Counted from the first letter of the stretch, positions 45,197 through 55,856 are shown. The stretch is DNA of 64,000 nt from Brevundimonas sp. NIBR11 (GCF_027912535.1 NZ_CP115465.1:479001-543000), one strand, 5' to 3'. Numbers and translations: made by a program. The notes: a model not told the origin generated them from the sequence alone.

Positions 45197-46141
45197 TCAG
45201 AGGGCGGCGAGGAGGGTCTCGAGCGTCTGCATATCAGGTGGGAGCGCCGTCTCGAACCGCAACGCGTCGCCGGTCACCGGATGGACGAAGCCCAGCACCG
45301 CCGCATGCAGGGCCTGCCTCGTCAGCCCCGCCTCCGCGATCGAGGCCTTCACCGCGCCAGCGGGACTGCCCGAGCCATAGACGGCGTCCCCGAGGATCGG
45401 GGACCCCTTCGACGCCAGATGCACTCGGATCTGGTGCGTCCGCCCCGTATGCAGGGTGCAGGCGACCCGTGCGGCGAGCGGCGCGGTGCCGGCCTTGGCA
45501 GGCACGCCGTAGCGAGCCTGCACTATATAGTCGGTGACGGCGTTGCGACCTCCCGCCTTCAGCACCGCCATCTTCTTCCGGTCCGATGACGAGCGCCCGA
45601 TCTGAGTCTCGATCCGGCCACGCTCGGGCGAGGGGGCGCCGCGCGTCAGGGCGATATAGGTCCGCTCGATGTCGTGCGCCGCGAACAGTTTCGACAGGCC
45701 CGCATGCGCCCGGTCGGACTTGGCCGCGACCATGACCCCCGAGGTGTCCTTGTCCAGCCGGTGCACGATCCCCGGCCGCGCTACTCCGCCAATCCCCGAC
45801 AGCGATGCGCCGCAATGATACAGCAGGGCGTTGACCAGCGTTCCGTCCGCCGTCCCCGGCGCCGGGTGCGCCGCCATGCCTGGCGGCTTTTCGATGACGA
45901 TCAGGTCAGCGTCCTCGAACAGCACCGTCAGCGGTATCGCCTGGGGCAGGGGCGTCGCCGAGGCCACCGGCGGCAAGGCGATGGCATAGGTCCCGACCGC
46001 CGCCTTGGAGGAGCCGTTGGTCAGCACCGCCCCGTCCCGGCTCACCGCGCCCTCGGCGATCAGGGTCTGGATCCGCGCCCGCGACAGGTCGGGAACGACA
46101 TCGGCCAGCGCCTTGTCCAGGCGCTGGCCGGCGACCGTCAC
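45197..46141 (-). CDS. RluD-family rRNA pseudouridine synthase
   Basis: A 314-residue enzyme with an S4 RNA-binding domain (1-65: QRLDKALADVVPDLSRARIQ) and the pseudouridine synthase core with catalytic Asp in VHRLDKDTSG, then HTGRTHQIRVHLA. RluD modifies helix 69 of 23S rRNA; RluC specificity cannot be excluded. GTG 46141 is used, though conserved-looking acidic sequence continues upstream to the fba stop without an ATG, GTG or TTG, so the true start is uncertain. Confidence 0.9.
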   Translation of the reverse strand: MTVAGQRLDKALADVVPDLSRARIQTLIAEGAVSRDGAVLTNGSSKAAVGTYAIALPPVASATPLPQAIPLTVLFEDADLIVIEKPPGMAAHPAPGTADGTLVNALLYHCGASLSGIGGVARPGIVHRLDKDTSGVMVAAKSDRAHAGLSKLFAAHDIERTYIALTRGAPSPERGRIETQIGRSSSDRKKMAVLKAGGRNAVTDYIVQARYGVPAKAGTAPLAARVACTLHTGRTHQIRVHLASKGSPILGDAVYGSGSPAGAVKASIAEAGLTRQALHAAVLGFVHPVTGDALRFETALPPDMQTLETLLAAL

Positions 46142-46203
46142 CTGGACGGTCAGAAGCTCGCCGTCGGACGCGTCGTCCGGATCGGCGTCGTCGTGGATGT
46201 CGT

Positions 46204-47289
46204 TCAGGACGCGGCCTTCATCTCGCGGCCGTAGACCGGATCGAGGTCGCCCTTGGCGTAGCGCTTGGCCATCTGAGCCGTCGACATGGGCCTGATGTTC
46301 GAGGCCATGCCCTCGCAGCCGAACTCCTGGAAGCGCTGGATGCAGACCTTGCGCATCGCCTCCTTGGCCGGCTTCAGATAGGCGCGCGGGTCGAACTCGC
46401 CGGGCTTTTCGGCCAGCACCTTCCGGATGGCGCCGGTGATCGCCATGCGGTTGTCGGTGTCGATGTTGATCTTGCGCACGCCGTGCTTGATCCCGCGCTG
46501 GATCTCCTCGACCGGCACGCCCCAGGTCTGGGGCATTTCGCCGCCGTACTGGTTGATGATGTCCTGCAGGTCCTGCGGCACCGAGGACGAGCCGTGCATG
46601 ACCAGATGGGTGTCCGGCAAGCGGCGGTGGATTTCCTCGATCACGTTCATGGCCAGGACGTCGCCGTCGGGCTTGCGCGTGAATTTGTAGGCGCCGTGCG
46701 AGGTGCCCATGGCGATGGCGAGCGCGTCCACCTTGGTGCGGCTGACGAAATCCACCGCCTGATCCGGATCGGTCAGCAGTTGCGAGTGATCCAGCTTGCC
46801 CTCGAAGCCGTGACCGTCCTCGGCCTCGCCCATGCCGGTCTCCAGCGAGCCCAGCACGCCCAGCTCGCCCTCGACCGAAACGCCGCAGCTGTGGGCCATC
46901 TCGACCACCCGGCGGGTGACGTCGACGTTGTAGTCGTAGTCGGCGGGCGTCTTGCCGTCTTCCATCAGCGATCCGTCCATCATCACCGAGGTGAAGCCAT
47001 ACTGGATGGCGGTGGCGCAGGTCGCCGGGCCGTTGCCGTGGTCTTGGTGCATGCAGACCGGGATGTGCGGATAGAGTTCGGTCAGGGCGTCTATCAGGCG
47101 CGCCAGAACGATGTCGTTGGCGTAGCTGCGGGCGCCGCGGCTGGCCTGGATGATGACCGGCGCGTTGACGGCCTCGGCCGCCTCCATGATCGCCAGACCC
47201 TGTTCCATGTTGTTGATGTTGTAGGCCGGCAGGCCGTAGTCGTTCTCGGCGGCGTGGTCGAGAAGCTGTCGCAGCGTGATGCGCGCCAT
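46204..47289 (-). CDS. fba: Class II fructose-bisphosphate aldolase
   Basis: A 361-residue Zn-dependent aldolase: [26 protein letters not shown] with zinc His, [28 protein letters not shown] and [18 protein letters not shown]. The subtype is the CbbA-like one of alphaproteobacteria. It cleaves fructose-1,6-bisphosphate in glycolysis, and reverses in gluconeogenesis. AGGAG lies upstream of ATG 47289. It follows pgk in the same direction by 77 nt. Confidence 0.95.
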   Translation of the reverse strand: MARITLRQLLDHAAENDYGLPAYNINNMEQGLAIMEAAEAVNAPVIIQASRGARSYANDIVLARLIDALTELYPHIPVCMHQDHGNGPATCATAIQYGFTSVMMDGSLMEDGKTPADYDYNVDVTRRVVEMAHSCGVSVEGELGVLGSLETGMGEAEDGHGFEGKLDHSQLLTDPDQAVDFVSRTKVDALAIAMGTSHGAYKFTRKPDGDVLAMNVIEEIHRRLPDTHLVMHGSSSVPQDLQDIINQYGGEMPQTWGVPVEEIQRGIKHGVRKINIDTDNRMAITGAIRKVLAEKPGEFDPRAYLKPAKEAMRKVCIQRFQEFGCEGMASNIRPMSTAQMAKRYAKGDLDPVYGREMKAAS

Positions 47290-47366
47290 GAGAGGAAACT
47301 CCTGAGATCTTGTTTTTTGCCGGTGTAGCCGCCGGCCGGCCTCAAGTCACGCAGTGTTACAGCCAA

Positions 47367-48563
47367 TCAGGCGCGCAGCGCCTCGACGCCGGGCAGGGCC
47401 TTGCCCTCCATCCATTCCAGGAAGGCGCCGCCCGCGGTGGAGACGAAGGTCATGTCGTCCACGACCCCTGCGTGGTTCAGGGCCGAGACGGTGTCGCCGC
47501 CGCCGCCGACCGCGATCAGGGTTCCAGCCTTGGCCAGGGCCGCCGCATGCTGGGCGACTGCGACCGTAGCTGCGTCGAAAGGCTGCACCTCGAACACGCC
47601 GAGCGGCCCGTTCCAGATCAGGGTCTTGGACGCCGTGATGGCCTCGACCAGCCGCGCCACCGTGGCCGGACCGGCGTCCAGGATCTTGTCGTCGGCGGAC
47701 AAGCTATCGCCGGCCGTAACAGGGCGGCTCTGTGCGCCCGGCTTGACCTCCGTCGCCACGACGAAATCGACGGGCAGCAGGAGCTCGCAGCCCTTCACCT
47801 TCGCCTCGTTCATGATCTCGCGGGCGGTGTCGGCCATGTCGCGTTCGGCCAGCGAGCCGCCGATGTCGACGCCTTGCGCGAACAGGAAGGTGTTGGCCAT
47901 GCCGCCGCCGATGGCGAGGCGATCGAGCTTGCCGACGAGGTTCTTGAGCAGGTCGAGCTTGGTCGAGACCTTGGCCCCGCCGACGATGCCGATGACGGGC
48001 GTCTTCGGATTGCCGAGCGCCGCGTCCAGGGCCTCCAGCTCGCGCCGCATCGATTCACCGGCATAGGCGGGCAGGTGATGCGCCACGCCCTCGGTCGAGG
48101 CGTGGGCCCGGTGGGCGGCCGAGAAGGCGTCGTTGACGTAGAGGTCCGCCAGTTCCGCCAGGCTGGTCGCGAACTCGGCGTCGTTGGCTTCCTCGGCCGC
48201 GTGGAAGCGGACGTTTTCCAGCAGGACCACGCCGCCCGCGTCCAGATCGGCGATGGCCGCATGGGCCGGGCCGCCGACGCAATCCTCGGCGAACCGCACC
48301 GGCGCGCCCAGCAGTTCGGACAGGGGCTGGACCAGGGGCTTCAGGCTCATCGACGGCACGACCTGACCCTTGGGCCGGTCGAAGTGGGCGAGAAGGGCGA
48401 CCTTGGCCCCCGCCTGGCGCAGTTTTTCGATCGTCGGCAGGGCGACCCGCAGCCGGGTGTCGTCGGTGACCTTGCCGCCCTCCATCGGCACGTTGAAGTC
48501 CACGCGGACCAGTGCGGTCTTGCCGGCGAGAGAACCGGCGTCGTCGAGGGTGCGGAAGGTCAT
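47367..48563 (-). CDS. pgk: Phosphoglycerate kinase
   Basis: A 398-residue glycolytic kinase: [62 protein letters not shown] and the nucleotide loop GGGDTVSAL. It makes ATP from 1,3-bisphosphoglycerate. Its ATG overlaps the stop of an unrelated upstream ORF (ATGA), so translation is coupled to that ORF. Confidence 0.96.
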   Translation of the reverse strand: MTFRTLDDAGSLAGKTALVRVDFNVPMEGGKVTDDTRLRVALPTIEKLRQAGAKVALLAHFDRPKGQVVPSMSLKPLVQPLSELLGAPVRFAEDCVGGPAHAAIADLDAGGVVLLENVRFHAAEEANDAEFATSLAELADLYVNDAFSAAHRAHASTEGVAHHLPAYAGESMRRELEALDAALGNPKTPVIGIVGGAKVSTKLDLLKNLVGKLDRLAIGGGMANTFLFAQGVDIGGSLAERDMADTAREIMNEAKVKGCELLLPVDFVVATEVKPGAQSRPVTAGDSLSADDKILDAGPATVARLVEAITASKTLIWNGPLGVFEVQPFDAATVAVAQHAAALAKAGTLIAVGGGGDTVSALNHAGVVDDMTFVSTAGGAFLEWMEGKALPGVEALRA

Positions 48564-49096
48564 TGTGGGATTAGTTGTCCGTTGGAGATCGTGAAATGTG
48601 TCAGTCGGCTCTTATCAGCCCATCGAAGCTCGACGCGAGCCGGATCGAAACTCTTGATCCAGTCGATATCCGCAAGTTTCTCGGCTTGGTCTTCGTTGAT
48701 CTCTATTATTTTTGAGCCGCACCATCGGTCGTCGGCGAAGTAGACCGCAAGAGCGAAGCGCCCGGCTAGCCAGTCGTCGGCCAAGGCGATCCCTTGTGAG
48801 GCGATCACGGCTGGATCATCGGTCGGCGGCAGGGTCCAATCTGGAAAGTGGGTGTCCCAGAGACGGAGCTCGACTGTCAGTTCTTCGTCCCAAGTGTGGA
48901 GGACTACGGGCTCGATTTCACGATCGCCGAATTGGTCTACAGTCAGAACCAGATATCCCGGCTCCCACCACATCCACTTACCTTGATGCTCGTCAGCCCA
49001 AGGCTTGATGGCGGCATAGATGTCTGCAGACCACGCGCTGACCGGCTGGTCAGGCGTGGCCGCATACGGAATCCCGATGGTCTCGGGATCAGGCAC
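48560..49096 (-). CDS. Unknown protein inserted between gap and pgk
   Basis: A 178-residue soluble, acidic, Trp-rich protein (12 or so Trp). GTG 49096 lies 3 nt after the gap stop, and its TGA overlaps the pgk ATG, so it is wedged tightly into the glycolytic operon. No known family recognised; the WDTHFPDW and [20 protein letters not shown] stretches suggest a small alpha/beta domain of the kind seen in immunity proteins, but that is only a guess. Base composition is lower in GC than its neighbours, suggesting recent arrival. Confidence 0.75.
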   Translation of the reverse strand: MPDPETIGIPYAATPDQPVSAWSADIYAAIKPWADEHQGKWMWWEPGYLVLTVDQFGDREIEPVVLHTWDEELTVELRLWDTHFPDWTLPPTDDPAVIASQGIALADDWLAGRFALAVYFADDRWCGSKIIEINEDQAEKLADIDWIKSFDPARVELRWADKSRLTHFTISNGQLIPQ

Positions 49097-49098
49097 TT

Positions 49099-50106
49099 TT
49101 ACAGGAACTTCGCCATCACCAGCGCGGTGTCGCTCATCCGCGTCGCGAAGCCCCACTCGTTGTCGTACCAGCTCAGCACGCGGGCCAGCTTGCCGTCGAC
49201 GACCTGGGTCTGGGGCAAGGCGGCGGTCGATGAGGCGGCTATGTGGTTCAGGTCGTGCGAGACCAGAGGGTCGTTGGTCGTGAACAGCACCCCCTTCATC
49301 GGACCGTCGGCGGCGGCCTGCAGGGCGGCGTTGATCTCTTCGACCGTGACCTCGCGGCCGGCCACCACCTTCAGATCGACGACCGAGACGTTCGGCGTGG
49401 GGACCCGGATCGACGATCCGTCCAGCTTGCCCTTCAGTTCCGGCAGAACCAGGCCCAAGGCCTTTGCAGCGCCGGTCGAGGTCGGGATCATCGACAGGGC
49501 GGCGGCCCTGGCGCGGTACAGGTCCTTGTGCATCGTATCCAGCGTCGGCTGGTCGCCGGTGTAGGAATGGATGGTGGTCATATAGCCGCGCTCGATGCCG
49601 AATAGGTCGTTCAGCACCTTGGCCACGGGAGCCAGGGCGTTGGTGGTGCACGAGCCGTTGGAGACGACGATGTCGTCGGCCGTCAGGGTCTCGTGGTTGA
49701 CCTTGTAGACGATGGTCTTGTCGGCGTTGTCGCCGGGCGCCGAGATCAGGACGCGCTTGGCGCCGGCCTTCAGGTGGGCCTCGGCCTTGTCACGGGCGGT
49801 GAAGATGCCGGTGCACTCGAACGCGATGTCCACGTTCAGGTCCTTGTGCGGCAGGTTGGCCGGGTCGCGCTCGGCGGTGACCTTGATCTTGCCCAGACCC
49901 ACGTCGATCCAGTCGTCGCCATGCTCAACCGTGCCGGGGAAGCGGCCGTGGACTGAGTCGTATTTCAGCAGGTGGGCGTTGGTGGCCACCGGGCCCAGGT
50001 CGTTGATCGCCACGACCTCGATGTCGCGACGGCCATGCTCGACGATCGAACGGAGGACGAGGCGGCCGATGCGGCCAAAGCCGTTGATGGCGACGCGAAC
50101 GGTCAT
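49099..50106 (-). CDS. gap: Glyceraldehyde-3-phosphate dehydrogenase
   Basis: A 335-residue NAD-dependent enzyme: VAINGFGRIGRLVLRS (Rossmann), catalytic Cys in SNGSCTTNALAP, HSYTGDQPTLD, and WYDNEWGFATRM. Ile-Asn-Asp-Leu-Gly after the second strand fits NAD. ATG 50106 has AGGAGA upstream; the frame is open 14 codons earlier without homology. First gene of the gap - unknown - pgk - fba block. Confidence 0.96.
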   Translation of the reverse strand: MTVRVAINGFGRIGRLVLRSIVEHGRRDIEVVAINDLGPVATNAHLLKYDSVHGRFPGTVEHGDDWIDVGLGKIKVTAERDPANLPHKDLNVDIAFECTGIFTARDKAEAHLKAGAKRVLISAPGDNADKTIVYKVNHETLTADDIVVSNGSCTTNALAPVAKVLNDLFGIERGYMTTIHSYTGDQPTLDTMHKDLYRARAAALSMIPTSTGAAKALGLVLPELKGKLDGSSIRVPTPNVSVVDLKVVAGREVTVEEINAALQAAADGPMKGVLFTTNDPLVSHDLNHIAASSTAALPQTQVVDGKLARVLSWYDNEWGFATRMSDTALVMAKFL

Positions 50107-50210
50107 GGGCAGGTCTCCTGAAGCGGTGTTTCTCGTTGGGCGCTTCAATGGGACCGCCCGCGCCAGGGATCAACCCCGGACCCGTAACAAGGCGTGATGA
50201 ACTGTAACGC

Positions 50211-51770
50211 TCAGGTCGCCAGAGGCATCCACAGCCGCGCTTCCAGCCCGCCTTCGGTCCGGTTGGCCAGGGTCGCATCCCCGCCCGCCGCCCGCGCCGC
50301 CTGACGCGCGACTGCGAGGCCCAGCCCCGCACCCCCGGTCTGACGATTGCGGGACCGTTCGCCGCGCTGGAAGGGCTCGAACACTGTCTCCAGCTCGTCC
50401 TCGGGCAGGCCGGGGCCGTCGTCGGCGATGGTCAGGACGGCGCTGTTGTCCGACCGCACCATCTCGACCGAGGCGGCGTCGCCGTACTTCAGCGCATTGT
50501 CGATCAGGTTGGCCACGGCCCGCCTCAGCGCCGCCGGGTCCCCCTCGACGATCAGTCCCGGATCGCCGGAGAAGGTCACGGCCGCCCCGGTCTCCGCGAA
50601 CCCCGCCGCGCAGTCGGCGGCAAGCTGCGACAGGTCCAGCCGCTCGCGCCGTTCCGCCTGGACCTCGCCGCGCACGAAGGCCATGGCCTGGCCGATCAAC
50701 CCGTCCATCTCTTCGACATCGGCCGCCATTTTGTCGCGCAGGGCCGCCGGGACCTGTTCGGCCCGGAACCGGAGCCGAGTCAGCGGTGTCCTCAGATCAT
50801 GGGCGATGGCGGCGATGGTCTGGGTCCGCTGGCGCATATGGCCCCGGATCGAGGCCTGCATGTCGTTGAACGCCCCGATGGCGGTCCGCACCTCCGACGG
50901 CCCCGACGGGACCAGCGGCGGCGCGTCTGGATCGGCCCCCAACCGCTCGGCGGCCGCGGCGAACTGGCGGATCGGCCGGGTCAGTCTGCGCGCCATCAAC
51001 CAGACCAGCGGCGCCAGGATCAGGGCGGTGATGCCCAGGGCGATGAGCAGCCGCATCTGCCACGGATCGATCAGGCCGCGCGGCGGCTCCACCGTCGCCC
51101 AGCGCCCGTCGTCGAGCCGCACCGCCGCCGAGAAGGGCGCGAAGGTCAGCCGGTCGGCTGTTACCGTGAACCGCGTCTGTCGGTCGCCCGAGGTGATGAC
51201 CCGGACGCTGTCGGTCTCGGGCGGCGCGGAGCCGCCCGGCGCGGGCGCTCGCTGGGCCAGCAGCGCCCCAACCTGATCCATGATGGCCGCGCGGTCCGCG
51301 TCCGACGCCTCGCCGACGGTCCGGCGGGAGAAGACGACGCTGCGGTCGGTCTGGGCGATCACGGCGGGACCGGCCGCTCCAGGCCTCTCGGGCGGTCCCT
51401 CTCTGTTGAGGGCGAAGCCCGCCGGCCCCCGTTCCGGCAACCACACCCGCACGTCCTGCGGCCGGCGCCCCATACGCTGGGACAGGCCGCCCGCGATGGC
51501 GCGCTCGATCGGTCCCGGCGGCCGATCCTGCTGGGGCGGTTCGTTCGACAGTCGGCGCTTCAGCGCTCGACCGTCCGCCGTCTGCGCGGACCTGCCATAC
51601 AGGGCGTCGGCGGCGGCGGCAATGCTGAAACCCGCCGGGCGCGGCGGCGGCGCCGTCAGGACGACGGCGAAGACCACGAGCTGTGACGCGACGACCGCGA
51701 ACACGGCCAGGAGGGCGACCTGCACCAGCACCGACATGGAGCCGAGGGGAGAAAAGGCGCGGCGGCTCAC
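50211..51770 (-). CDS. Sensor histidine kinase, membrane
   Basis: A 519-residue kinase with two transmembrane helices (about 12-40 and 235-255) around a ~190-residue periplasmic domain rich in Pro/Arg. Then HAMP, HisKA with His in IAHDLRTPLTRLR, and HATPase with GGAGLGLAVARQ. GTG 51770 overlaps the regulator stop (GTGA); ATG 51737 is the alternative. Pairs with the OmpR regulator; the layout resembles EnvZ/RstB-type systems. Signal unknown. Confidence 0.92.
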   Translation of the reverse strand: MSRRAFSPLGSMSVLVQVALLAVFAVVASQLVVFAVVLTAPPPRPAGFSIAAAADALYGRSAQTADGRALKRRLSNEPPQQDRPPGPIERAIAGGLSQRMGRRPQDVRVWLPERGPAGFALNREGPPERPGAAGPAVIAQTDRSVVFSRRTVGEASDADRAAIMDQVGALLAQRAPAPGGSAPPETDSVRVITSGDRQTRFTVTADRLTFAPFSAAVRLDDGRWATVEPPRGLIDPWQMRLLIALGITALILAPLVWLMARRLTRPIRQFAAAAERLGADPDAPPLVPSGPSEVRTAIGAFNDMQASIRGHMRQRTQTIAAIAHDLRTPLTRLRFRAEQVPAALRDKMAADVEEMDGLIGQAMAFVRGEVQAERRERLDLSQLAADCAAGFAETGAAVTFSGDPGLIVEGDPAALRRAVANLIDNALKYGDAASVEMVRSDNSAVLTIADDGPGLPEDELETVFEPFQRGERSRNRQTGGAGLGLAVARQAARAAGGDATLANRTEGGLEARLWMPLAT

Positions 51771-52489
51771 GACCTCGCGCCCGCCCGATCGGCGCGCCGC
51801 ACCCGGGCGTCGAAGCGATAGCCCTCGCCCCGCACGGTGGTGATCAGTTCGCGGCCCGAGCCGTCGTCGAGCTTCTTCCTCAACCGGCTGATCTGCACGT
51901 CCATGGCCCGATCGAACACATCGGTTTCCGACCCCCGCGCGGCTTCCAACAGCTGGTCGCGGGTCAGGACCCGGCCCGGCCGTTCGGCGAAGGCGCGCAG
52001 CAGGCCGAACTCGCCGGCGGACAGGGACACCACCTCTCCGCCCGGCTGCGACAGCTCGCGCCGCACCAGGTCCAGCCGCCAGCCGTCGAACATCAGGGCC
52101 GCGCCCGACGGCGCTTCCTCTTCGCGCGGACGACGCAGCACCGCCCGGATGCGCGCCAGCAGCTCCCTCGGATTGCACGGTTTGGCCAGATAGTCGTCGG
52201 CGCCCAGCTCAAGCCCGACGATCCGGTCTGTATCCTCGCCCATGGCTGACAGCATGACGACCGGCGGCGTCCCCGACAGGCGGCGCACGACCGACAGCCC
52301 GTCCTCGCCCGGCATCATCAGGTCCAGCACGATCAGGTCCGTAGGCCCTTCGGCCAGCGCCCGGTCCATCTCGGCCGCCGATGCCGCGCCGCGCGCCACA
52401 TAGCCGTGCTGGCCCAGATAGTCGCACAGGACTTCGCGGATGCCGGGGTCGTCGTCGACGACGAGGATGCGAGGGGAGGGATCGCTCAT
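51767..52489 (-). CDS. OmpR-family response regulator
   Basis: A 240-residue regulator: receiver with phospho-Asp in LIVLDLMMPGEDG and Lys in YLAKPCNPREL, then a winged-helix DNA-binding domain (SLSAGEFGLLRAFAERPGRVLTRDQ in parts, RAMDVQISRLRKKL, VRGEGYRFDA). Translationally coupled to the kinase downstream. Divergent from the EF-hand protein gene by about 130 nt, a likely target. Confidence 0.94.
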   Translation of the reverse strand: MSDPSPRILVVDDDPGIREVLCDYLGQHGYVARGAASAAEMDRALAEGPTDLIVLDLMMPGEDGLSVVRRLSGTPPVVMLSAMGEDTDRIVGLELGADDYLAKPCNPRELLARIRAVLRRPREEEAPSGAALMFDGWRLDLVRRELSQPGGEVVSLSAGEFGLLRAFAERPGRVLTRDQLLEAARGSETDVFDRAMDVQISRLRKKLDDGSGRELITTVRGEGYRFDARVRRADRAGARS

Positions 52490-52619
52490 GGCCGCCTACA
52501 TGCCTTCTGAACCCGGCGGCGTCATTTCACCGCTGAAACAATTGATCCGGCGCCTGAAATACCCCTGCAAGCGGGTGATGGTCCAAGGACCGCATCAGAA
52601 ATCGAGAGGAAGCCTCTTC

Positions 52620-53297
52620 ATGTCCATCATCGCCGCCGCCCTGCTGGCCGCCCTGACCGGCGCCCCGGCCCAGGATGAGGCCCCCCGCGTCGAGACGCGC
52701 TCCGAAATCCGCATCGTCACCGCGGACGGCGAGGGCCCCGGCCGGCTCGACGCGGACGGCGACGGCGTGGTCACGCGCGAAGAGTTCGCCGCCCCCATGG
52801 GGACCGCCTTCGACCGCCTGGACGCCAACCACGACGGCCGCCTTTCGACCGAGGAACTGGCCGCCGGCCCGGGGCCGGGCGGTCCCGGTCGCAGCGTCAT
52901 GATAACGGGCGGACCCGGCGGTCCGGGCGGTCCCGGCGGCCCGGGCGCGCACGATGTGCGCATCATCACCCGCGACGGCCCCGGCGGCCCCGGCATGCCG
53001 ATGGGTTTCCATGGCGGTGGTCCGCGCGGCCCGGTCCAGATCTTCACCACCCGCATCGACCGCAACGGCGAGGGCGCCTCCGACGGCCCGCGCGAGCGGC
53101 AGGTCTTCGTGCGCCGCTTCGGGGGCCCGGAGGGCGACGGCCAGATGGACACGAACGGCGACGGCAAGGTCTCCGAGGACGAATTCCTGGCCCCGATGCG
53201 AGAGGCGTTCGGCCGAATGGACGCCGACCACGACGGTTTCCTGGACGAGGGCGAGGGCCATCGCGCGCCGCCGCCTCCGCCGCCTCCCGCCCGCTGA
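52620..53297 (+). CDS. Exported EF-hand calcium-binding protein
   Basis: A 225-residue protein with a signal peptide (MSIIAAALLAALTGAPAQ) and four EF-hand loops: DADGDGVVTREEF (44-56), DANHDGRLSTEEL (68-80), DTNGDGKVSEDEF and DADHDGFLDEGEG near the end. A GGPGGPGGPGGPG run separates the pairs, and the tail is poly-Pro. Likely periplasmic Ca2+ binding. GAGAGGA precedes ATG 52620. The adjacent two-component system may regulate it, as in other Ca2+-linked operons. Confidence 0.85.
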   Translation: MSIIAAALLAALTGAPAQDEAPRVETRSEIRIVTADGEGPGRLDADGDGVVTREEFAAPMGTAFDRLDANHDGRLSTEELAAGPGPGGPGRSVMITGGPGGPGGPGGPGAHDVRIITRDGPGGPGMPMGFHGGGPRGPVQIFTTRIDRNGEGASDGPRERQVFVRRFGGPEGDGQMDTNGDGKVSEDEFLAPMREAFGRMDADHDGFLDEGEGHRAPPPPPPPAR

Positions 53298-53350
53298 GAG
53301 ACGCTTTCGTGACTTGAGGCGCGGCGGGACGCCGGTCTAGGCTGGTCGGG

Positions 53351-54622
53351 ATGGTTCTCCCCGCCCGCCGCGCGTTCCTTTCGATAATCGCCGGCGCCGT
53401 CCTCCTTACGGGGACGGCGTTCGCGTCTGCGCCGGCCGTCGCCCAGACGGTTCAGGCCGCCGCGCCCGCGCCGTCCCGCGACCGGGCCCGGATGAACGCC
53501 CGGGTGTTCGACACGGTCTGGAGCCTGGTCCGCCGCCAGTATTACGACCCCGCGCTGCATGGGCTCGACTGGAACGCCGCCCGTCAAACCTATCGCCCCC
53601 AGGCCTTGGCCGCCCTCGACGACCGCGCGCTCTACCGCACTCTCAGCACCATGCTGGATCAGCTGGACGACGAACATGCCGGCGCCATCTCCCCGGCCAT
53701 GGCGCGTCGCCAGGACGAGCTGCGCACCCGCCGCGCCGTCATGGGCGTCTCCCTGGCCCGTCAGGACGGCGACGTCTGGCGCATCGAGTCCGTCCGCTCA
53801 GGCTCTCCCGCCGAGGAAGCGGGCCTGCAGCCGGGCTGGCTTTTGCAGACCGTGGACGGCCAGTCCTGGGGCGTCGACTTCGATGTCCGCGAAGGTCACC
53901 CGATCCAGCTCGACCTGACCGACGAGGCCGGCTCCGCCCACAGGGTCATGGTCACCCCACGCCTCATGGATCCCATCCCGGCCTTCAGCGCCGACCGCTC
54001 GCGCCCCGGCGTCTTGGTGCTCCGGGTCGAAGCCTTCGAATCCGGCCTCGGCCGCTGGCTGGGCCAGAGCCTCGCCGACCTGCCGCCCGAAACCGACGTG
54101 ATCCTCGATCTGCGCGGCAATCCCGGCGGCCTGTTGATGGAGGCGGACGCGGCCTTGTCGTGCTTCCTGCCCGGCGACCGGCAATGGGCCACGCGGGTCT
54201 CGCGCAACGGCCGCCCGGCCGCACTGACGATCCTGGCCGGTTGCGGAGCGCTGGGCGGGCCTGTCACCAACGACGTGGCCCTGCTGGTCGACGGCTCCAG
54301 CCGCAGCGCCGCCGAACTGACCCCTGCCGCCCTGCAGGAAGCGGGTCGCGCGCTTGTGATCGGCGAGCACACCGCCGGCGCCGTCCTGATCTCTCAGGAC
54401 ACCCCCCTGCCGGACGGCGGTCGCATCACCCTGAGCCGCGCCGACTATCTGACGGCCGGCGGCGTGCGGCTCGAAAAGCGCGGGGTGGAGCCGGACATCG
54501 TCGTCACCCGGACGGCCGAGGATCGCCGCGCGGGCCGTGACCCGGCGCTGGACGCCGCCATCGCCGTCCTGGCTCTGGATCCGGAGGCACAGCGCGCGGC
54601 GGCCCGAGGGTCTGCGTTCTAA
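53351..54622 (+). CDS. S41-family exported peptidase
   Basis: A 423-residue protein: signal peptide (cleavage near AVAQ, residue 32), N-terminal helical domain, PDZ-like region (VMGVSLARQDGDVWRIESV, SPAEEAGLQPGW) and an S41 core with Ser in DGSSRSAAEL (about 315) and GEHTAGAVL. The usual Lys of CtpA-type enzymes (TFGKG) is not present, so it is nearer the tricorn/IRBP-type S41 branch. Probably periplasmic proteolysis. Terminator follows. Confidence 0.85.
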   Translation: MVLPARRAFLSIIAGAVLLTGTAFASAPAVAQTVQAAAPAPSRDRARMNARVFDTVWSLVRRQYYDPALHGLDWNAARQTYRPQALAALDDRALYRTLSTMLDQLDDEHAGAISPAMARRQDELRTRRAVMGVSLARQDGDVWRIESVRSGSPAEEAGLQPGWLLQTVDGQSWGVDFDVREGHPIQLDLTDEAGSAHRVMVTPRLMDPIPAFSADRSRPGVLVLRVEAFESGLGRWLGQSLADLPPETDVILDLRGNPGGLLMEADAALSCFLPGDRQWATRVSRNGRPAALTILAGCGALGGPVTNDVALLVDGSSRSAAELTPAALQEAGRALVIGEHTAGAVLISQDTPLPDGGRITLSRADYLTAGGVRLEKRGVEPDIVVTRTAEDRRAGRDPALDAAIAVLALDPEAQRAAARGSAF

Positions 54623-54628
54623 CCTTCC

Positions 54629-54653
54629 TTTTCCCTTGCGGGACAAGGGAAGT
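54629..54653 (+). terminator. Hairpin between S41 peptidase and purT
   Basis: TTCCCTTG (54631-54638) and CAAGGGAA (54644-54651) form a perfect 8-bp stem around CGGGA. It lies in the 30-nt gap between two convergent genes. The flanking T/A content suits termination both ways. Confidence 0.6.
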
Positions 54654-55846
54654 TATCCGCGAACCACCCGCACCTTGCCGGCCGCTTCGGCCGCCCGCTC
54701 CCGCGCCTGATCCGTCGTCTCGCCGCGCGCCAGGGCCACGCCCATACGACGCCGCTCGAACGCCTCGGGCTTTCCGAACAGCCGGAGGTCCGCCGTCGGC
54801 ACGCTCAGCGCATCGGCTACGCCGTCGAACGCGACGCCTTCCGCTTCCATCCCGCCATAAATCACCGCGCTGGCTCCGACCTCGCGCTGGCTCACATCGA
54901 CCGGCAGGCCCAGGATCGCCCGCGCATGCAGCGCGAACTCGCTCAGCGTCTGGGTCGCCAGGGTCACCAGTCCCGTGTCATGCGGACGGGGCGACACCTC
55001 CGAGAACCAGACCGCGTCGCCCTTCACGAACAGCTCGACGCCGAACACGCCCAGGCCCCCCAGCGCCTCCGTCACCTTGCCCGCGATCTCCTGCGACCGC
55101 GCCAGCGCCGCCGCAGTCATCGCCTGCGGCTGCCAGCTCTCGACATAGTCGCCCTTGACCTGACGGTGGCCGATCGGCGCGCAGAAGTCGGTGACCACCG
55201 CCCCGTCCCGCATCGACCTCACGGTCAGCAGGGTGATCTCGAAATCGAAGTCGATCCGCCCCTCGACGATGACCCGCGCCGTCTCGACCCGCGCCCCGGA
55301 CTGGGCGTAGGCCCAGGCGTTGGCCGCGTCCTCCAGTGCGTCGATGAAGGACTGCCCCTTGCCCGAGGACGACATGACCGGCTTCACGAAGACCGGCAGG
55401 CCGATCTCGTGCGCCGCCGCCGCCAGTTCTTGCGCCGATCCGGCGAAGGCATAGGGGCTGGTCGGCAGGCCCAGCTCCTCGGCCGCCAGCCGCCGGATGC
55501 CCTCGCGGTTCATGGTCAGCTGGGTCGCGCGCGCGGTCGGGATGACCCGCGCCATTCCCGCCGCCTCGATATCGGCCAGCACCTCGGTGGCGATGGCCTC
55601 AATCTCCGGCACGATGATGTGCGGCGCCTCGGCCATGATCACGCCGTTCAGAACCTGCGGGTCCGTCATCGGGATGACGTGCGACCGGTGCGCGACCTGC
55701 ATGGCCGGCGCGTTAGGATAGCGGTCCACGACCACCACCTCGCACCCCAGCCGCTGCAGCTCGATCGCCACCTCCTTGCCCAGTTCGCCTCCGCCCAGAA
55801 GCATGACGCGGACAGCGGTCGCGGAGAGAGGGGTGCCGAGTTTCAT
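54653..55846 (-). CDS. purT: Formate-dependent GAR transformylase 2
   Basis: A 397-residue ATP-grasp enzyme: [65 protein letters not shown]. It uses formate and ATP to formylate phosphoribosylglycinamide, a folate-independent step of purine synthesis. Followed by a lipoprotein gene upstream in the same orientation, 10 nt away. Confidence 0.95.
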   Translation of the reverse strand: MKLGTPLSATAVRVMLLGGGELGKEVAIELQRLGCEVVVVDRYPNAPAMQVAHRSHVIPMTDPQVLNGVIMAEAPHIIVPEIEAIATEVLADIEAAGMARVIPTARATQLTMNREGIRRLAAEELGLPTSPYAFAGSAQELAAAAHEIGLPVFVKPVMSSSGKGQSFIDALEDAANAWAYAQSGARVETARVIVEGRIDFDFEITLLTVRSMRDGAVVTDFCAPIGHRQVKGDYVESWQPQAMTAAALARSQEIAGKVTEALGGLGVFGVELFVKGDAVWFSEVSPRPHDTGLVTLATQTLSEFALHARAILGLPVDVSQREVGASAVIYGGMEAEGVAFDGVADALSVPTADLRLFGKPEAFERRRMGVALARGETTDQARERAAEAAGKVRVVRG

Positions 55847-55856
55847 CGTGTCGTCC

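Noticed and set aside
52900..52950. GGTCCCGGCGG tandem repeats as a possible CRISPR or VNTR
   Set aside because: They encode the Gly-Gly-Pro run of the EF-hand protein and have no spacers.
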